From positions 1 to 53,228 of IMG/VR virus record IMGVR_UViG_3300042401_000324: a stretch of 53,228 nt of DNA, one strand, 5' to 3'. Source of the stretch: a virus. The position numbers and the translations under genes were made by a program. Position 1 is the stretch's first letter; every line of letters begins with the position of its first letter. Shown here one piece after another: positions 38,258-46,616 of the stretch. Under the pieces are notes generated by a model. The model ran no database searches. It was not told the origin of the DNA and saw only the letters and a program-made list of their open reading frames with translations.

Positions 38258-40795
38258 TTATGCGTATGAAGCACCAACTGTATACCATTGGGTGCTTGAT
38301 ATTGCTATATATTGTAATGTTGCTAATGTAGTTTGACTATATCCAACATTTGTTGCTAATGAGTTGACTGCCGCACCTGATGCTGGATATACTAACAATG
38401 TGTTAGCACTTGTATTGACAATAACTATTGCCATACCAGCTACTGCAGTTGGTAATACTACACCTGCGCCGCTAGCTACTGTTGAAACTCTATTAAATTC
38501 AGTAGTCAATGCTGTACCGGTACCTTGAGTAGAACCGGCTGCTGAAACTGCCGCATTAACTGAACGAATATGATAGCTTGTTGCAATAACATTAGCACCC
38601 TGAACATTACCACTTGAAGTCATACTAGTTAAAGTACCAACACTAGTAATATTACCTTGTGCGGCTGTTGTTACAGTACCTGCGGTAGTAGCACTACTAA
38701 CTGTACCACTTACATTTGCACCTGCTACTGCATTAGCTGTTGTAGCAAATGTAGCAAGTCCAACAGCACCACTTACATTACCGCCTGCTACACTATTAGC
38801 AGTACCTGCGGTAGTAGCACTAGTAGCTGCTCCGCTTAGTGCGCCAACGAATGTTGTGGCTGTAATAGATGCATTAGCTAAGTTAGCACTAATTGATGTA
38901 TTGAATACGGCTGATGAATTACCATTAGCGGATGATGTTGTAAATCTAGGATAAACTGTTGTAGCAGATGAAGTATTTTGTAACAAGGCTGAAGCATTTG
39001 TTGCGCTAGTTGCCGTATTAGCTGTTCCGTAAAAATTACCAATAAAGTAATTAGCAGTAGCTGAGTTACCTAAATTAGCACTACCAGTAGTAGTAAGACT
39101 GATATTTCCTGCAGTAATATTACCAGATCCCATTGAAAGATAACCAGTTGTATTAATGATTAAGTAATCTAATGTGCCAAGTAATTTAATATTGGATTGT
39201 TGATTGGATGCTGTTGTTAATGTGCCGGTTATTAGTGTAGCACCTAAATTACCAACGTTAGCATTACCTGTTACAGATAATGTTCCTGTAATATCTAATT
39301 GAGGATCGTTAAATTTAATATTAGCACCAGCGTTAATAGTGTTTGATCCGCTACTCAATAACAATGTATTTGCGGCCCCCGGAATAGATTGATTAATAAT
39401 AGAAGAAAATAACAAGTTACCATTACCATCACTTTGTAATAGTTGTCCACTACTTCCACCTGTAATCTTAACATTACCTATTGCTCCTAAATTAGCTGTG
39501 CCACTAACAGTTAGTCCTGTTAGTGTTCCTAAACTAGTAATACTAGATTGTGATGCAGTTAAAATATTACCACTTAAATTTCCAGTAATAGTACCAGTGG
39601 CATTTATAGTTCCAGTTACATTAACACCTGTTCCTGTTACAACTAATATATTAGCATTACCAACAGCACTAACGTTAATATTGCCATTAGCATTTGGAAT
39701 ATTGACATTACTATTACCATTAAGAAGTATTACTCCGGCGCTTAAATTTGTAAGATTACTTCCATCTCCCTGTAGATATTGTGCTTTAATTATACCACTA
39801 TTAGCATAAACATTGCCACTAGTAATATTACCCGTTACAGTTAAACTAGTTAATGTGCCAACACTGGTAATATTAGGTTGAGCATTAGTTGTTACAGTAC
39901 CGGCTGTATTAGCATTACCGTAAAGATTGCCAATAAAATAATTAGCAGTTACTGCATTACCTAAATTAGCATTTCCAGCGGAAATATTTCCGGATACGGT
40001 TAAATAACCATTTACATTTGATCCAGTACCAGTGACAACTACAATATTTGCATTACCGGCAGCAGTAGTATTAACATTTCCATTTAATTCAACTGTTACG
40101 TTACTAGATCCACTAACAATGCTTGAGCCAGCTGTTATAACTAAACCAGTTAATCCACTTCCGTCTCCGGTAAATTTGCCACCGACGCCGGCAGTGATGT
40201 TTGAAGCTGTGATATTACCGGTAACTGATAAATTACCCAATGTACCAATACTAGTAATGTTTGGTTGTTCGGCTGTAGTTAATGTTCCTGTTAAATTGAC
40301 TGCACCAATTGTTCCTGAATTAGCATAAACATTTCCTGCTGTTAGATTACCTGTTACTGATAAATTACTTAGTGTTCCGACACTGGTAATATTAGGTTGA
40401 CTGTTAGAATTTGATGTTAGTGTTCCATTAAGATTTGCTAATGCACTGCTTACACCGGAAAAATTACCTGAAAAAACATTTGCTGGATTAATATCGATCA
40501 CCAATGTTTGAATAGAACTATTAATGACGGCAGTTGTCCCACCGTTACTGCCTTGGCCAATACTTAACGAACTCGTACTAACTACTACCTGTGCTAGGTT
40601 AGCAGTAACAATTACATTACCGGTGGGGGCATTAACAGCAATACCTGCACCCCCATTTACTGAAGTTACACTACCAGCAGTAACTGTAGAAAACAATTCA
40701 TCAAAATTGTTCTGTACTTTTGCAAATGCCGTTCTAATAGCATCCGCATCCGGATCGTCTGGGAATGTACCAAAGTCTATATTTTGTTGCGCCAT
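38258..40795 (-). CDS. Repetitive tail-fibre-like protein, 845 aa
   Basis: The N-terminus MAQQNIDFGTFPDDPDADAI then RTAFAKVQNNFDELFSTVTA is a virion-attachment type leader of aquatic phages. The body is a long series of Thr/Asn/Gly-rich repeats built around 'PNITSVGTL..L.VTGN.TAGN.YA..G', giving regular short strands as in fibrous beta-helices. The C-terminal about 90 residues (HIRSVNAAVSAAGSTQGTGT, GAGVVLPTAVAGMAIVIVNT, TLATLQYIAISSTQWYTVGA) are less repetitive and probably form the tip. No intramolecular chaperone domain is evident. It is transcribed from a GATAAATA box with an AAGGTAAC ribosome site. Confidence 0.75.
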   Translation of the reverse strand: MAQQNIDFGTFPDDPDADAIRTAFAKVQNNFDELFSTVTAGSVTSVNGGAGIAVNAPTGNVIVTANLAQVVVSTSSLSIGQGSNGGTTAVINSSIQTLVIDINPANVFSGNFSGVSSALANLNGTLTSNSNSQPNITSVGTLSNLSVTGNLTAGNVYANSGTIGAVNLTGTLTTAEQPNITSIGTLGNLSVTGNITASNITAGVGGKFTGDGSGLTGLVITAGSSIVSGSSNVTVELNGNVNTTAAGNANIVVVTGTGSNVNGYLTVSGNISAGNANLGNAVTANYFIGNLYGNANTAGTVTTNAQPNITSVGTLTSLTVTGNITSGNVYANSGIIKAQYLQGDGSNLTNLSAGVILLNGNSNVNIPNANGNINVSAVGNANILVVTGTGVNVTGTINATGTITGNLSGNILTASQSSITSLGTLTGLTVSGTANLGAIGNVKITGGSSGQLLQSDGNGNLLFSSIINQSIPGAANTLLLSSGSNTINAGANIKFNDPQLDITGTLSVTGNANVGNLGATLITGTLTTASNQQSNIKLLGTLDYLIINTTGYLSMGSGNITAGNISLTTTGSANLGNSATANYFIGNFYGTANTATSATNASALLQNTSSATTVYPRFTTSSANGNSSAVFNTSISANLANASITATTFVGALSGAATSATTAGTANSVAGGNVSGAVGLATFATTANAVAGANVSGTVSSATTAGTVTTAAQGNITSVGTLTSMTSSGNVQGANVIATSYHIRSVNAAVSAAGSTQGTGTALTTEFNRVSTVASGAGVVLPTAVAGMAIVIVNTSANTLLVYPASGAAVNSLATNVGYSQTTLATLQYIAISSTQWYTVGASYA

Positions 40796-40815
40796 ATCTA
40801 TGTTACCTTATCTAG

Positions 40816-40823
40816 TATTTATC
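40816..40823 (-). promoter_or_regulatory. Late-type promoter box GATAAATA
   Basis: GATAAATA, then CTAG, then AAGGTAAC and the ATG at 40795. A normal leader of about 15-20 nt with a ribosome site. It drives the fibre, endolysin and 825-aa genes. Confidence 0.65.
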
Positions 40824-40846
40824 GTTTTTCTACAAACACTATAGCC

Positions 40847-40873
40847 AAAAAAATACCCGACTATTGCCGGGTA
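40847..40873 (-). terminator. Intrinsic terminator after the 847-aa gene
   Basis: On the minus strand TACCCG / CGGGTA stem with an 8-base loop followed by seven T residues. It separates the 847-aa gene from the fibre operon. Confidence 0.88.
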
Positions 40874-40890
40874 CTTCTGAGTACTATTAA

Positions 40891-43434
40891 TTACTTAATA
40901 CCACTTAATTTACGCCAATCTGTTAACAAATCAGTAGATTCTTTCATTGGGTTACCTAAACGATTTTCTTGGGCGATAGCAACAGCAGGGATCGTTGATT
41001 GACCATTACCTGCAACATTAATTTTTCTCTTGTTTACACCACCTGTAATAACGTTAGTCATGAAGTCTATATCAGCTTCAAATGTATCATCTGCGCCATT
41101 AGCTAATGATTCTTCTAAATCTTCTTCAGTTTCACTAGCTACATCAGCTATGTCTACACCCTCTGCTCCTGCATTAGATGCTTCACCACCGTCGCCACCT
41201 TCTTCAAGTGGGGCATCTGTATCAGCAAAGTTTTTACCGGCTGCTGTTGCGAGTGCGGCATCACGTGTAGCATCTGATTGTTCTTCTTCAGCTTCGTCAT
41301 TATTGTTAGGATTGATTTCTTCGGCAACTTCTTCGTCTGCCTGAGGTATTGTTTCATTTTCTTCAACTGCTTCTCCACATGAATGACCTTCTTCCATCAT
41401 TCCACCGCAACTTTCACATGTTTCTTCTTCACTATGATCATGGCCGTGCATTTCTTCACCACCTTCTTCTTCATAATCACCGTTTGATTGAGCAGGGCCT
41501 TGACCAGTCATTTTACGAATTAGTGATAACATGTCGTCATGGTCATCAACTACTTCAATATTAGCTTGAGGACCTTCACCACCATCAACATCAACTGTCA
41601 TTGGTTGACCCGCTTGAGGTTGACCCACATCATCACCACCAAACAAACCTAAACCTGCTGATTTGATTATACCTAATAATTGGTCAGCTTCTGCATCTTG
41701 TGCTGAAACACTTACTGAATCAGGAGTACCTTGTTGACCTTTACTGATACTAACAGTCATGCCTTCAGTAACATCTTTTCCTTCTAAGATAGAATTCAAT
41801 TCTTTTTCCCATGCTTCAAAAGCGAATGGACTTTCTACTACTTCTTTATCTTTGAAAGTTTGACCAAATGCCTTAAATGTATTGCCCGGAGTCTTAATTG
41901 CTTGTTGCTTCATGTAAGAAGTTTTATCCATTTCGTACATGTCATCTTCCATAGTAGGTGTATGAGCACCGTAACTAGCCATATCAGCTACTTCATTATT
42001 TGCCTCACCTACATAACCTTGAATTGGCATTTGACCATAGCACTCATCTAGACCTTCTTTGTAGCCTTCGTGATAGTGTCTTGATTCTTCCATGTCATCG
42101 TAACGGCAATTATAGCCTTCTTTAGTAAGAGCATGTGCTTTACCCATATGGCGGGCTGCCTTTAGTCTATGATCCATACCTTCTTTCACTTTCTTTTTCG
42201 TCAAATCGTTTTTGTCCTTGCCGCCTTTTTCATCTTTACCTAATCGCCCAGCAATAACATCGCCTCTAGTTACTTTGTCATATGGTTTAGCATTGTTAGC
42301 TAAGTTGCCATCGCCTTTGCTTTCGTCTAATGTTTTCTTACAATCAGCTACCATTTGTTTTAATTCTTTCTGATCACAATCAGGGTGCATTTTACAAATT
42401 TCTGCTACAGATTTTCCATCTTGACACATTTTCTTAATATGTGCCATTGATGGTAATTTCTTTTTCTCATCATATTCAATGTCTTTGGTAACTTTCTTGC
42501 CAGCACGTTCGGCTTTAGCATCATCTTTACCTTTATGTTTCATATCATATTCTAAGTCTTTAGTAACTTTCTTACCTGCTGTTTCAGCTTTGTTATCAGC
42601 TTTAGCACGTGCTTCGCTCATTGGACTCAACAAACTATCGTTTGGTGGTTGATCAGCTTCTTTAATTTTCTTCATTTGTGCGCCTGCAATTTTTGTTGCG
42701 GCTTCTTTGCCATACTTTGGTGTTAGCTTACGAACTAATGCGTCAAAGCCTGTAGTAGCATTGTTATGCTTACCGATATCTTCTTCGTGCATTTGATCAG
42801 GCATTAAAGTCATTTCACCCTTGCCAATAGATTGTTTAATCTGATTAGCTAATTGTAGGTTATCAACTGTACCTAATGTCTTATTACCTTGAGCAATAAC
42901 TTGTGTTTGCTTTTGCGGTTGACCTGCAACTTGTTGATCGGGCATTGCTGACTTTTGACCCATTGATGTTTGACCAGGTTGTTTAGGCATTTGACTTGCT
43001 GGTTTAATTTGAATCTGTTCTGCTTCCAACAATGCTTTGTCTAGTGAATCAAAATATTCTTTTAGACCTTTTTTCTTTGTTTTAGTCTCAGGATCAGTAC
43101 CGTCATCTTTTTTGTTATCAGCATGACTTTGTGATTTACCTTTAATTACGGTAGTTTTCTTTTTGTCATGTTTAGGTAATTTAACATCTTTGCCAGACTT
43201 AACACCAAACGCACTGAAGTCATACTTTTTAGTTTCACCTGAATCGTCAGCATCTTTCTTAGGACGGCCCTTGCCCTTTTTCACAGCAGCGGCTTTAACT
43301 TTATGACCTTCGTCATCTTCGTCATCTTTACGACCATAACCACCTGGCTCAGCAGTATGCTTTAGTCCAGTTTTTGTTTTTTCTTTTGCTTCGTTCAACT
43401 GGTCTAGTTGTGATAATAAACTTTTGAAATCCAT
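40891..43434 (-). CDS. Large acidic/basic modular head-associated protein, 847 aa
   Basis: N-terminus MDFKSLLSQLDQLNEAKEKT carries an LNE/A site. A Lys/Asp/Gly-rich tract (GYGRKDDEDDEGHKV, KKGKGRPKKDADD) leads to LDKALLEAEQ, another possible cut. The middle has two near-identical basic repeats (KAETAGKKVTKDLEYDMK; KAERAGKKVTKDIEYDEK), a HIKKMCQDGKSVAEICKMHP module, YNCRYDDMEESRHYHEGYK, and a VTEGMTVSISKGQQG / SVSVSAQDAEADQLLGIIKS module. The C-terminal third is strongly acidic with CESCGG and a final SLANGADDTFEADIDFMTNV. Large proteins of this kind sit next to head genes in T4-like aquatic phages. A scaffold/core or packaged role is inferred. It starts with an AAAGGAAC ribosome site. Confidence 0.68.
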   Translation of the reverse strand: MDFKSLLSQLDQLNEAKEKTKTGLKHTAEPGGYGRKDDEDDEGHKVKAAAVKKGKGRPKKDADDSGETKKYDFSAFGVKSGKDVKLPKHDKKKTTVIKGKSQSHADNKKDDGTDPETKTKKKGLKEYFDSLDKALLEAEQIQIKPASQMPKQPGQTSMGQKSAMPDQQVAGQPQKQTQVIAQGNKTLGTVDNLQLANQIKQSIGKGEMTLMPDQMHEEDIGKHNNATTGFDALVRKLTPKYGKEAATKIAGAQMKKIKEADQPPNDSLLSPMSEARAKADNKAETAGKKVTKDLEYDMKHKGKDDAKAERAGKKVTKDIEYDEKKKLPSMAHIKKMCQDGKSVAEICKMHPDCDQKELKQMVADCKKTLDESKGDGNLANNAKPYDKVTRGDVIAGRLGKDEKGGKDKNDLTKKKVKEGMDHRLKAARHMGKAHALTKEGYNCRYDDMEESRHYHEGYKEGLDECYGQMPIQGYVGEANNEVADMASYGAHTPTMEDDMYEMDKTSYMKQQAIKTPGNTFKAFGQTFKDKEVVESPFAFEAWEKELNSILEGKDVTEGMTVSISKGQQGTPDSVSVSAQDAEADQLLGIIKSAGLGLFGGDDVGQPQAGQPMTVDVDGGEGPQANIEVVDDHDDMLSLIRKMTGQGPAQSNGDYEEEGGEEMHGHDHSEEETCESCGGMMEEGHSCGEAVEENETIPQADEEVAEEINPNNNDEAEEEQSDATRDAALATAAGKNFADTDAPLEEGGDGGEASNAGAEGVDIADVASETEEDLEESLANGADDTFEADIDFMTNVITGGVNKRKINVAGNGQSTIPAVAIAQENRLGNPMKESTDLLTDWRKLSGIK

Positions 43435-43446
43435 GTTATGTTCCTT

Positions 43447-44076
43447 TTATTTTGATACGCTAGCGCCAGTCGCCGGCTTCGGTGGACGTGTAATAGTACT
43501 CATCGGACTCTTATCGCCTAATTTCTTGTCATCCAAATATGGCTTGAACGGATCAAACGCATTAGGAGTCTTTTGTCCTGAATAAGGGATATCAATAGTT
43601 GAACCCTTCATTTGGTCTTTGATGCTAGTTAAATAACTGTCACCGTATGCTTTATTTGCTTCTTTAGCACCAGGTTGTTCTTCTAATTCAGGATGTAACA
43701 ACAATGGATTGTGATCCATTTCATTAGCATACCCTACCTGTTCACTATTAATACTATCATCAAAATCAGTAGAAATTACACGAACCATATTGATGTTGTA
43801 TCCTAATAATTGAGCAATTTGCTGAATCATTGGTTCAGTAGCTGGATATCTAAAATCTGCTTTAATGATAGTAATACTTTGATTACTCAAATTAGGAAAT
43901 CCATATGGTGATTTCTGTATAGGTGTCTTAGTTGGATCACTGATTCTGATTGGGTCAAACTTGTTTAGATTGTACTTAAACATGTCTATAAAGTTTTTAT
44001 CCACGTCACCAGCAATCTTTATAGTATAATTATAACTTTTAAGACTTTCGGTTATGTATGTTTTTAGGCTTTTCAT
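43447..44076 (-). CDS. Head-associated protein with capsid-targeting-type N-terminus, 209 aa
   Basis: MKSLKTYITESLKSYNYTIK: the first ten residues (M-K-x-x-x-x-Y-I-T-E) match the T4 internal/core protein leader cut after I-x-E. The domain that follows (GDVDKNFIDMFKYNLNKFDP, SITIIKADFRYPATEPMIQQ, AQLLGYNINMVRVISTDFDD) is an alpha/beta fold. The tail is Pro/Lys-rich (FDPFKPYLDDKKLGDKSPMS). Position between large head-associated gene and probable small terminase suggests a prohead core or internal head protein. It has a late box plus CAGGAATAA ribosome site. Confidence 0.68.
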   Translation of the reverse strand: MKSLKTYITESLKSYNYTIKIAGDVDKNFIDMFKYNLNKFDPIRISDPTKTPIQKSPYGFPNLSNQSITIIKADFRYPATEPMIQQIAQLLGYNINMVRVISTDFDDSINSEQVGYANEMDHNPLLLHPELEEQPGAKEANKAYGDSYLTSIKDQMKGSTIDIPYSGQKTPNAFDPFKPYLDDKKLGDKSPMSTITRPPKPATGASVSK

Positions 44077-44096
44077 TGCGTTATTCCTGTATTATG

Positions 44097-44104
44097 TATT
44101 TATC
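44097..44104 (-). promoter_or_regulatory. Late-type promoter box GATAAATA
   Basis: GATAAATA followed by CATAATACAGGAATAACGCA and the ATG at 44076. Normal leader with CAGGA. It overlaps the final codons of the upstream gene. Confidence 0.6.
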
Positions 44105-44585
44105 ATTGGTCGTTTGTTTTACTAGCCAACATCTTTAACAACTCATTGCGGTCTAGTGCTTTGCCCTCACCTACCGGAGTATTCTCTATCTCTTCGGATT
44201 TGCTAGCTAATTTCTGATCCAACTGTGCTTTTTTAAGTTGTAAATCAATCATTTTTAACTTTTTATTAAGCTTTGCTGTTTTAGCAGTAATAGCATGGCC
44301 AAGCATATTACTTGCTACGCCAAATATTTCACTAGAAAATCTACTATCAACTTGCATTCCCAAGTCACTCAAATCCTTAAAACTATCAACAGCCATTTGT
44401 GCTAGTTCATCTAGTTCGGTGTCACTCGCTTCTAGTCCACGAACTTGCGGCAATGCCTGGTCAATTTTTTCTAATGCACTTAACGCATCAGTTGTTATTT
44501 CATTTGCATTTTCTGGAATAGGAAAATGCAAGCTATCTATTTCATCTTGTGGTAACTCAAATAATTCGTTTAATTTTTTTGTCAT
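44103..44585 (-). CDS. 16: Probable terminase small subunit (gp16-like)
   Basis: A 160-aa protein, close to T4 gp16 (164 aa), mostly helical. MTKKLNELFELPQDEIDSLH has the 'L.E.F.LP' opening of aquatic gp16 proteins. The central ELAQMAVDSFKDLSDLGMQV, DSRFSSEIFGVASNMLGHAI and AKTAKLNKKLKMIDLQLKKA segments form the long helices that oligomerise into a ring. It would recognise phage DNA and regulate the gp17 motor. The large terminase is not in this window. The assignment rests on length, helix pattern and head-gene context rather than an exact motif. An ACTAAATA box is five bases before the ATG. Confidence 0.55.
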   Translation of the reverse strand: MTKKLNELFELPQDEIDSLHFPIPENANEITTDALSALEKIDQALPQVRGLEASDTELDELAQMAVDSFKDLSDLGMQVDSRFSSEIFGVASNMLGHAITAKTAKLNKKLKMIDLQLKKAQLDQKLASKSEEIENTPVGEGKALDRNELLKMLASKTNDQ

Positions 44586-44590
44586 ACAAG

Positions 44591-44598
44591 TATTTAGT
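44591..44598 (-). promoter_or_regulatory. Weak late-type box ACTAAATA at start codon
   Basis: ACTAAATA, then CTTGT and the ATG at 44585. No ribosome site in between. It overlaps the stop of the gp4-like gene. Confidence 0.35.
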
Positions 44599-45035
44599 TA
44601 CTTGTTTCGCCCATTGTAGAAAAGGTCATCTTCAGTAATTACACGGAAGATATATCCATGATGTTTACAATAGGCCATTGCAGCCTGCCATTTAGCATGA
44701 TTAATTGCTACTACCATTCTGTCTTTAGCATTAGCAACTTTACTTTCTATAAGACTTTGTTTTTTAGGCTTAATCTCAACTATCTCCGCAATATTCTTAC
44801 CATACTTGTTTTGATAAACTACAAAAAAGTCTGGAATATACGTTTTAGGTTGACCGGTAAATGGATTACGATATGGTACACTTATTGCTTCACTAGCCCA
44901 ATACAATACGTTTTTGTTATTATCACAAAAATTCATAAATGTAAGTTCCCATCCACTACGATATCTAGGGGTATGTTTACCTACATATTTTTGAACATTT
45001 TTTGGGGTGAATATACCTTGAGCATACTTTGCCAT
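44598..45035 (-). CDS. 4: Head-completion nuclease (gp4-like)
   Basis: A 145-aa protein (T4 gp4 is 150 aa). The PD-(D/E)xK core is clear: E30 in SGWELTFMNFCD, D69 in TYIPDFFVVY, and E87-x-K89 in EIVEIKPKKQ. The tail has the MVVAINHAKWQAAMAYCKHH helix and YIFRVITEDDLF strand of TnsA-like/gp4 nucleases. gp4 acts in the filled head, probably trimming DNA, before tail joining. Its neighbours (small terminase, tail tube) fit. The start is 3 nt after the upstream stop. Confidence 0.85.
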   Translation of the reverse strand: MAKYAQGIFTPKNVQKYVGKHTPRYRSGWELTFMNFCDNNKNVLYWASEAISVPYRNPFTGQPKTYIPDFFVVYQNKYGKNIAEIVEIKPKKQSLIESKVANAKDRMVVAINHAKWQAAMAYCKHHGYIFRVITEDDLFYNGRNK

Positions 45036-45037
45036 GA

Positions 45038-45400
45038 TTATTGCACGATATTACGTGCTACTGGTTGATTTGATTGCGGTACTGTACTTACACCATATAA
45101 ACTTGTTTTAGATTTAAAACTGTTTAGATAGTATGATATAACTTGATTCATTTGTAGTTTACTACCTGTACCTTGAATTTGTCCTAATAAATCTAATACA
45201 GGTATACCTGTCTCTTGTGCTATTCTAAATAAAAATGAAGTAAAATTACCTGCGATAGCTTTAGTATCGCATACAGTTTTAAAATAACCGTTAACAATAT
45301 CAAATTCATTTCCGTTCACTACCATATTAAATGCGTAGAAATCGTCAAATATCTTAACTGTTAAATCAAGAGAAGTACGGTCGTCTATAATTCTTGCCAT
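45038..45400 (-). CDS. Conserved-type hypothetical virion-region protein, 120 aa
   Basis: MARIIDDRTSLDLTVKIFDD, YAFNMVVNGNEFDIVNGYFK, AGNFTSFLFRIAQETGIPVL and DLLGQIQGTGSKLQMNQVIS: an alpha/beta protein with a helical second half. No family is recognised. It has the best T4-type late promoter of the window (TATAAATA) and a strong AGGAGG ribosome site, so it should be highly expressed late. Between tail-tube genes and the gp4-like nuclease, a role in tail or neck assembly is plausible. Confidence 0.75.
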   Translation of the reverse strand: MARIIDDRTSLDLTVKIFDDFYAFNMVVNGNEFDIVNGYFKTVCDTKAIAGNFTSFLFRIAQETGIPVLDLLGQIQGTGSKLQMNQVISYYLNSFKSKTSLYGVSTVPQSNQPVARNIVQ

Positions 45401-45403
45401 GTG

Positions 45404-46594
45404 TTATCCTCCTGTACTATTTATATTAGGGGGAACCACTGCTCTACCATTTGCTTGTTGTTTTTGATTTGGAGTAGAACCGTATATTAAAGTATTAAAT
45501 AACACATTTCTACCGGTGTTGTTTAATGGATTCATAATAGCATTAGTGATACCAGTTGTTACTTCACTTCTAATAGCTTGCTTCAAATTTATATTTTTAA
45601 GAGTATTATATGTGGCACCTGCTTTTTGTATAGCACCTAAAACATTTTTGTTATCACCTGACAAATCACTAATAACCCCGCCAACCCCGTCTACTAATCC
45701 ACCCTGACCTAGTATACTAGACTGACTACCCGGACGTGTAATAGGACTAGGGACTCTATCATAATTTGAATTAAGTCCAAACCCTGCAACAATGTCACTA
45801 GGTTTAGTTCCATCGATGGCACCTTGAAAATATTTTACAGTTTCATAATCTAATGTCATTGTATTTGTCATTGTACCATTACCCTGTGAGTAATCGTAGG
45901 TGTCATGTGCAAATCTATTAATGATAGGGTTAATCAACGTGTAAGCTACATAATTATGTTGATTAAAACCAAATATTGTAACATTCTTAAAGAACGGAAT
46001 TTTAGTTTGACCTGTTGCGGCTTGTGTGTTACTAGCAGGACTATCAGGTGTTTCTCCTACATAGCCCCAATTAGTATTACCGGTAATAGATTGTGAATAA
46101 ATGTTTCTTGCGTTATAGTTTGTATTATTAGGACTATTTGTACTACCGTTGCCTGTTTGCTGTGCCTGTCTTCCTGATACTGATGCTACTGGTATACTTG
46201 CATCCTTATAATAATATGTATAGTAATTATACCACATGTTACGTATTAAATTTCCATTATCATCATGGAAGTTAATATCTATGGGATCATATTTAATTTT
46301 TGTTTGCACGATACGTTTACGATTATATTGATTCATCGTATGCGTATCAAAGGTATAGCTTGGTAATTTTACAGATTTAACAGCTAAACCAAAGTTTGCA
46401 CCTTGAGGTAATCCTACTGCATATGCACTTTGATTGATTTCAAAATACACATGGAATAGGAATTTAAATTTAGGTGCGTATTGATATGAAGTGGGTCTAA
46501 ATGTCTTACTAGCGTGAGTATAGTCACGCAGGTAGTCGTTGCCAAAGAATCCTCCGGCAGCGTCTGTTAATAAGTTTTGAAAGAATCCAGCCAT
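45404..46594 (-). CDS. Tail-tube-related baseplate/tube protein (gp48/gp54-type), 396 aa
   Basis: MAGFFQNLLTDAAGGFFGND then YLRDYTHASKTFRPTSYQYA. A long beta-domain KFKFLFHVYFEINQSAYAVG, LAVKSVKLPSYTFDTHTMNQ, YNRKRIVQTKIKYDPIDINF resembles the tail-tube fold (compare gp19: RFRVNFLNFG ... VTRPSVSFGEITI). Later VTIFGFNQHNYVAYTLINPI and MTNTMTLDYETVKYF match the second half of a tube protein. Length (396 aa) is near T4 gp48 (364) and gp54 (320), the tube-like cap and initiator. No Shine-Dalgarno; the start codon abuts a 22-bp AT palindrome overlapping the gp19 stop. The exact T4 counterpart is uncertain. Confidence 0.62.
   Translation of the reverse strand: MAGFFQNLLTDAAGGFFGNDYLRDYTHASKTFRPTSYQYAPKFKFLFHVYFEINQSAYAVGLPQGANFGLAVKSVKLPSYTFDTHTMNQYNRKRIVQTKIKYDPIDINFHDDNGNLIRNMWYNYYTYYYKDASIPVASVSGRQAQQTGNGSTNSPNNTNYNARNIYSQSITGNTNWGYVGETPDSPASNTQAATGQTKIPFFKNVTIFGFNQHNYVAYTLINPIINRFAHDTYDYSQGNGTMTNTMTLDYETVKYFQGAIDGTKPSDIVAGFGLNSNYDRVPSPITRPGSQSSILGQGGLVDGVGGVISDLSGDNKNVLGAIQKAGATYNTLKNINLKQAIRSEVTTGITNAIMNPLNNTGRNVLFNTLIYGSTPNQKQQANGRAVVPPNINSTGG
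45418..45425 (-). promoter_or_regulatory. Perfect T4-type late promoter TATAAATA
   Basis: TATAAATA on the minus strand, identical to the T4 late consensus, followed by GTAC, AGGAGG and the ATG at 45400. It overlaps the last codons of the 396-aa gene. Confidence 0.75.
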
Positions 46595-46616
46595 TTAATA
46601 TATTAAAATATATTAA
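46595..46616. repeat. 22-bp AT-only inverted repeat between tail genes
   Basis: Perfect 10-bp arms (TTAATATATT / AATATATTAA) around two bases. It covers the gp19 stop codon and ends directly at the ATG of the 396-aa gene, where no ribosome site exists. Confidence 0.75.

Noticed and set aside
38258-40795. Collagen-like fibre
   Set aside because: Gly is frequent but there is no continuous Gly-X-Y pattern; repeats are Thr/Asn/Gly beta-type.
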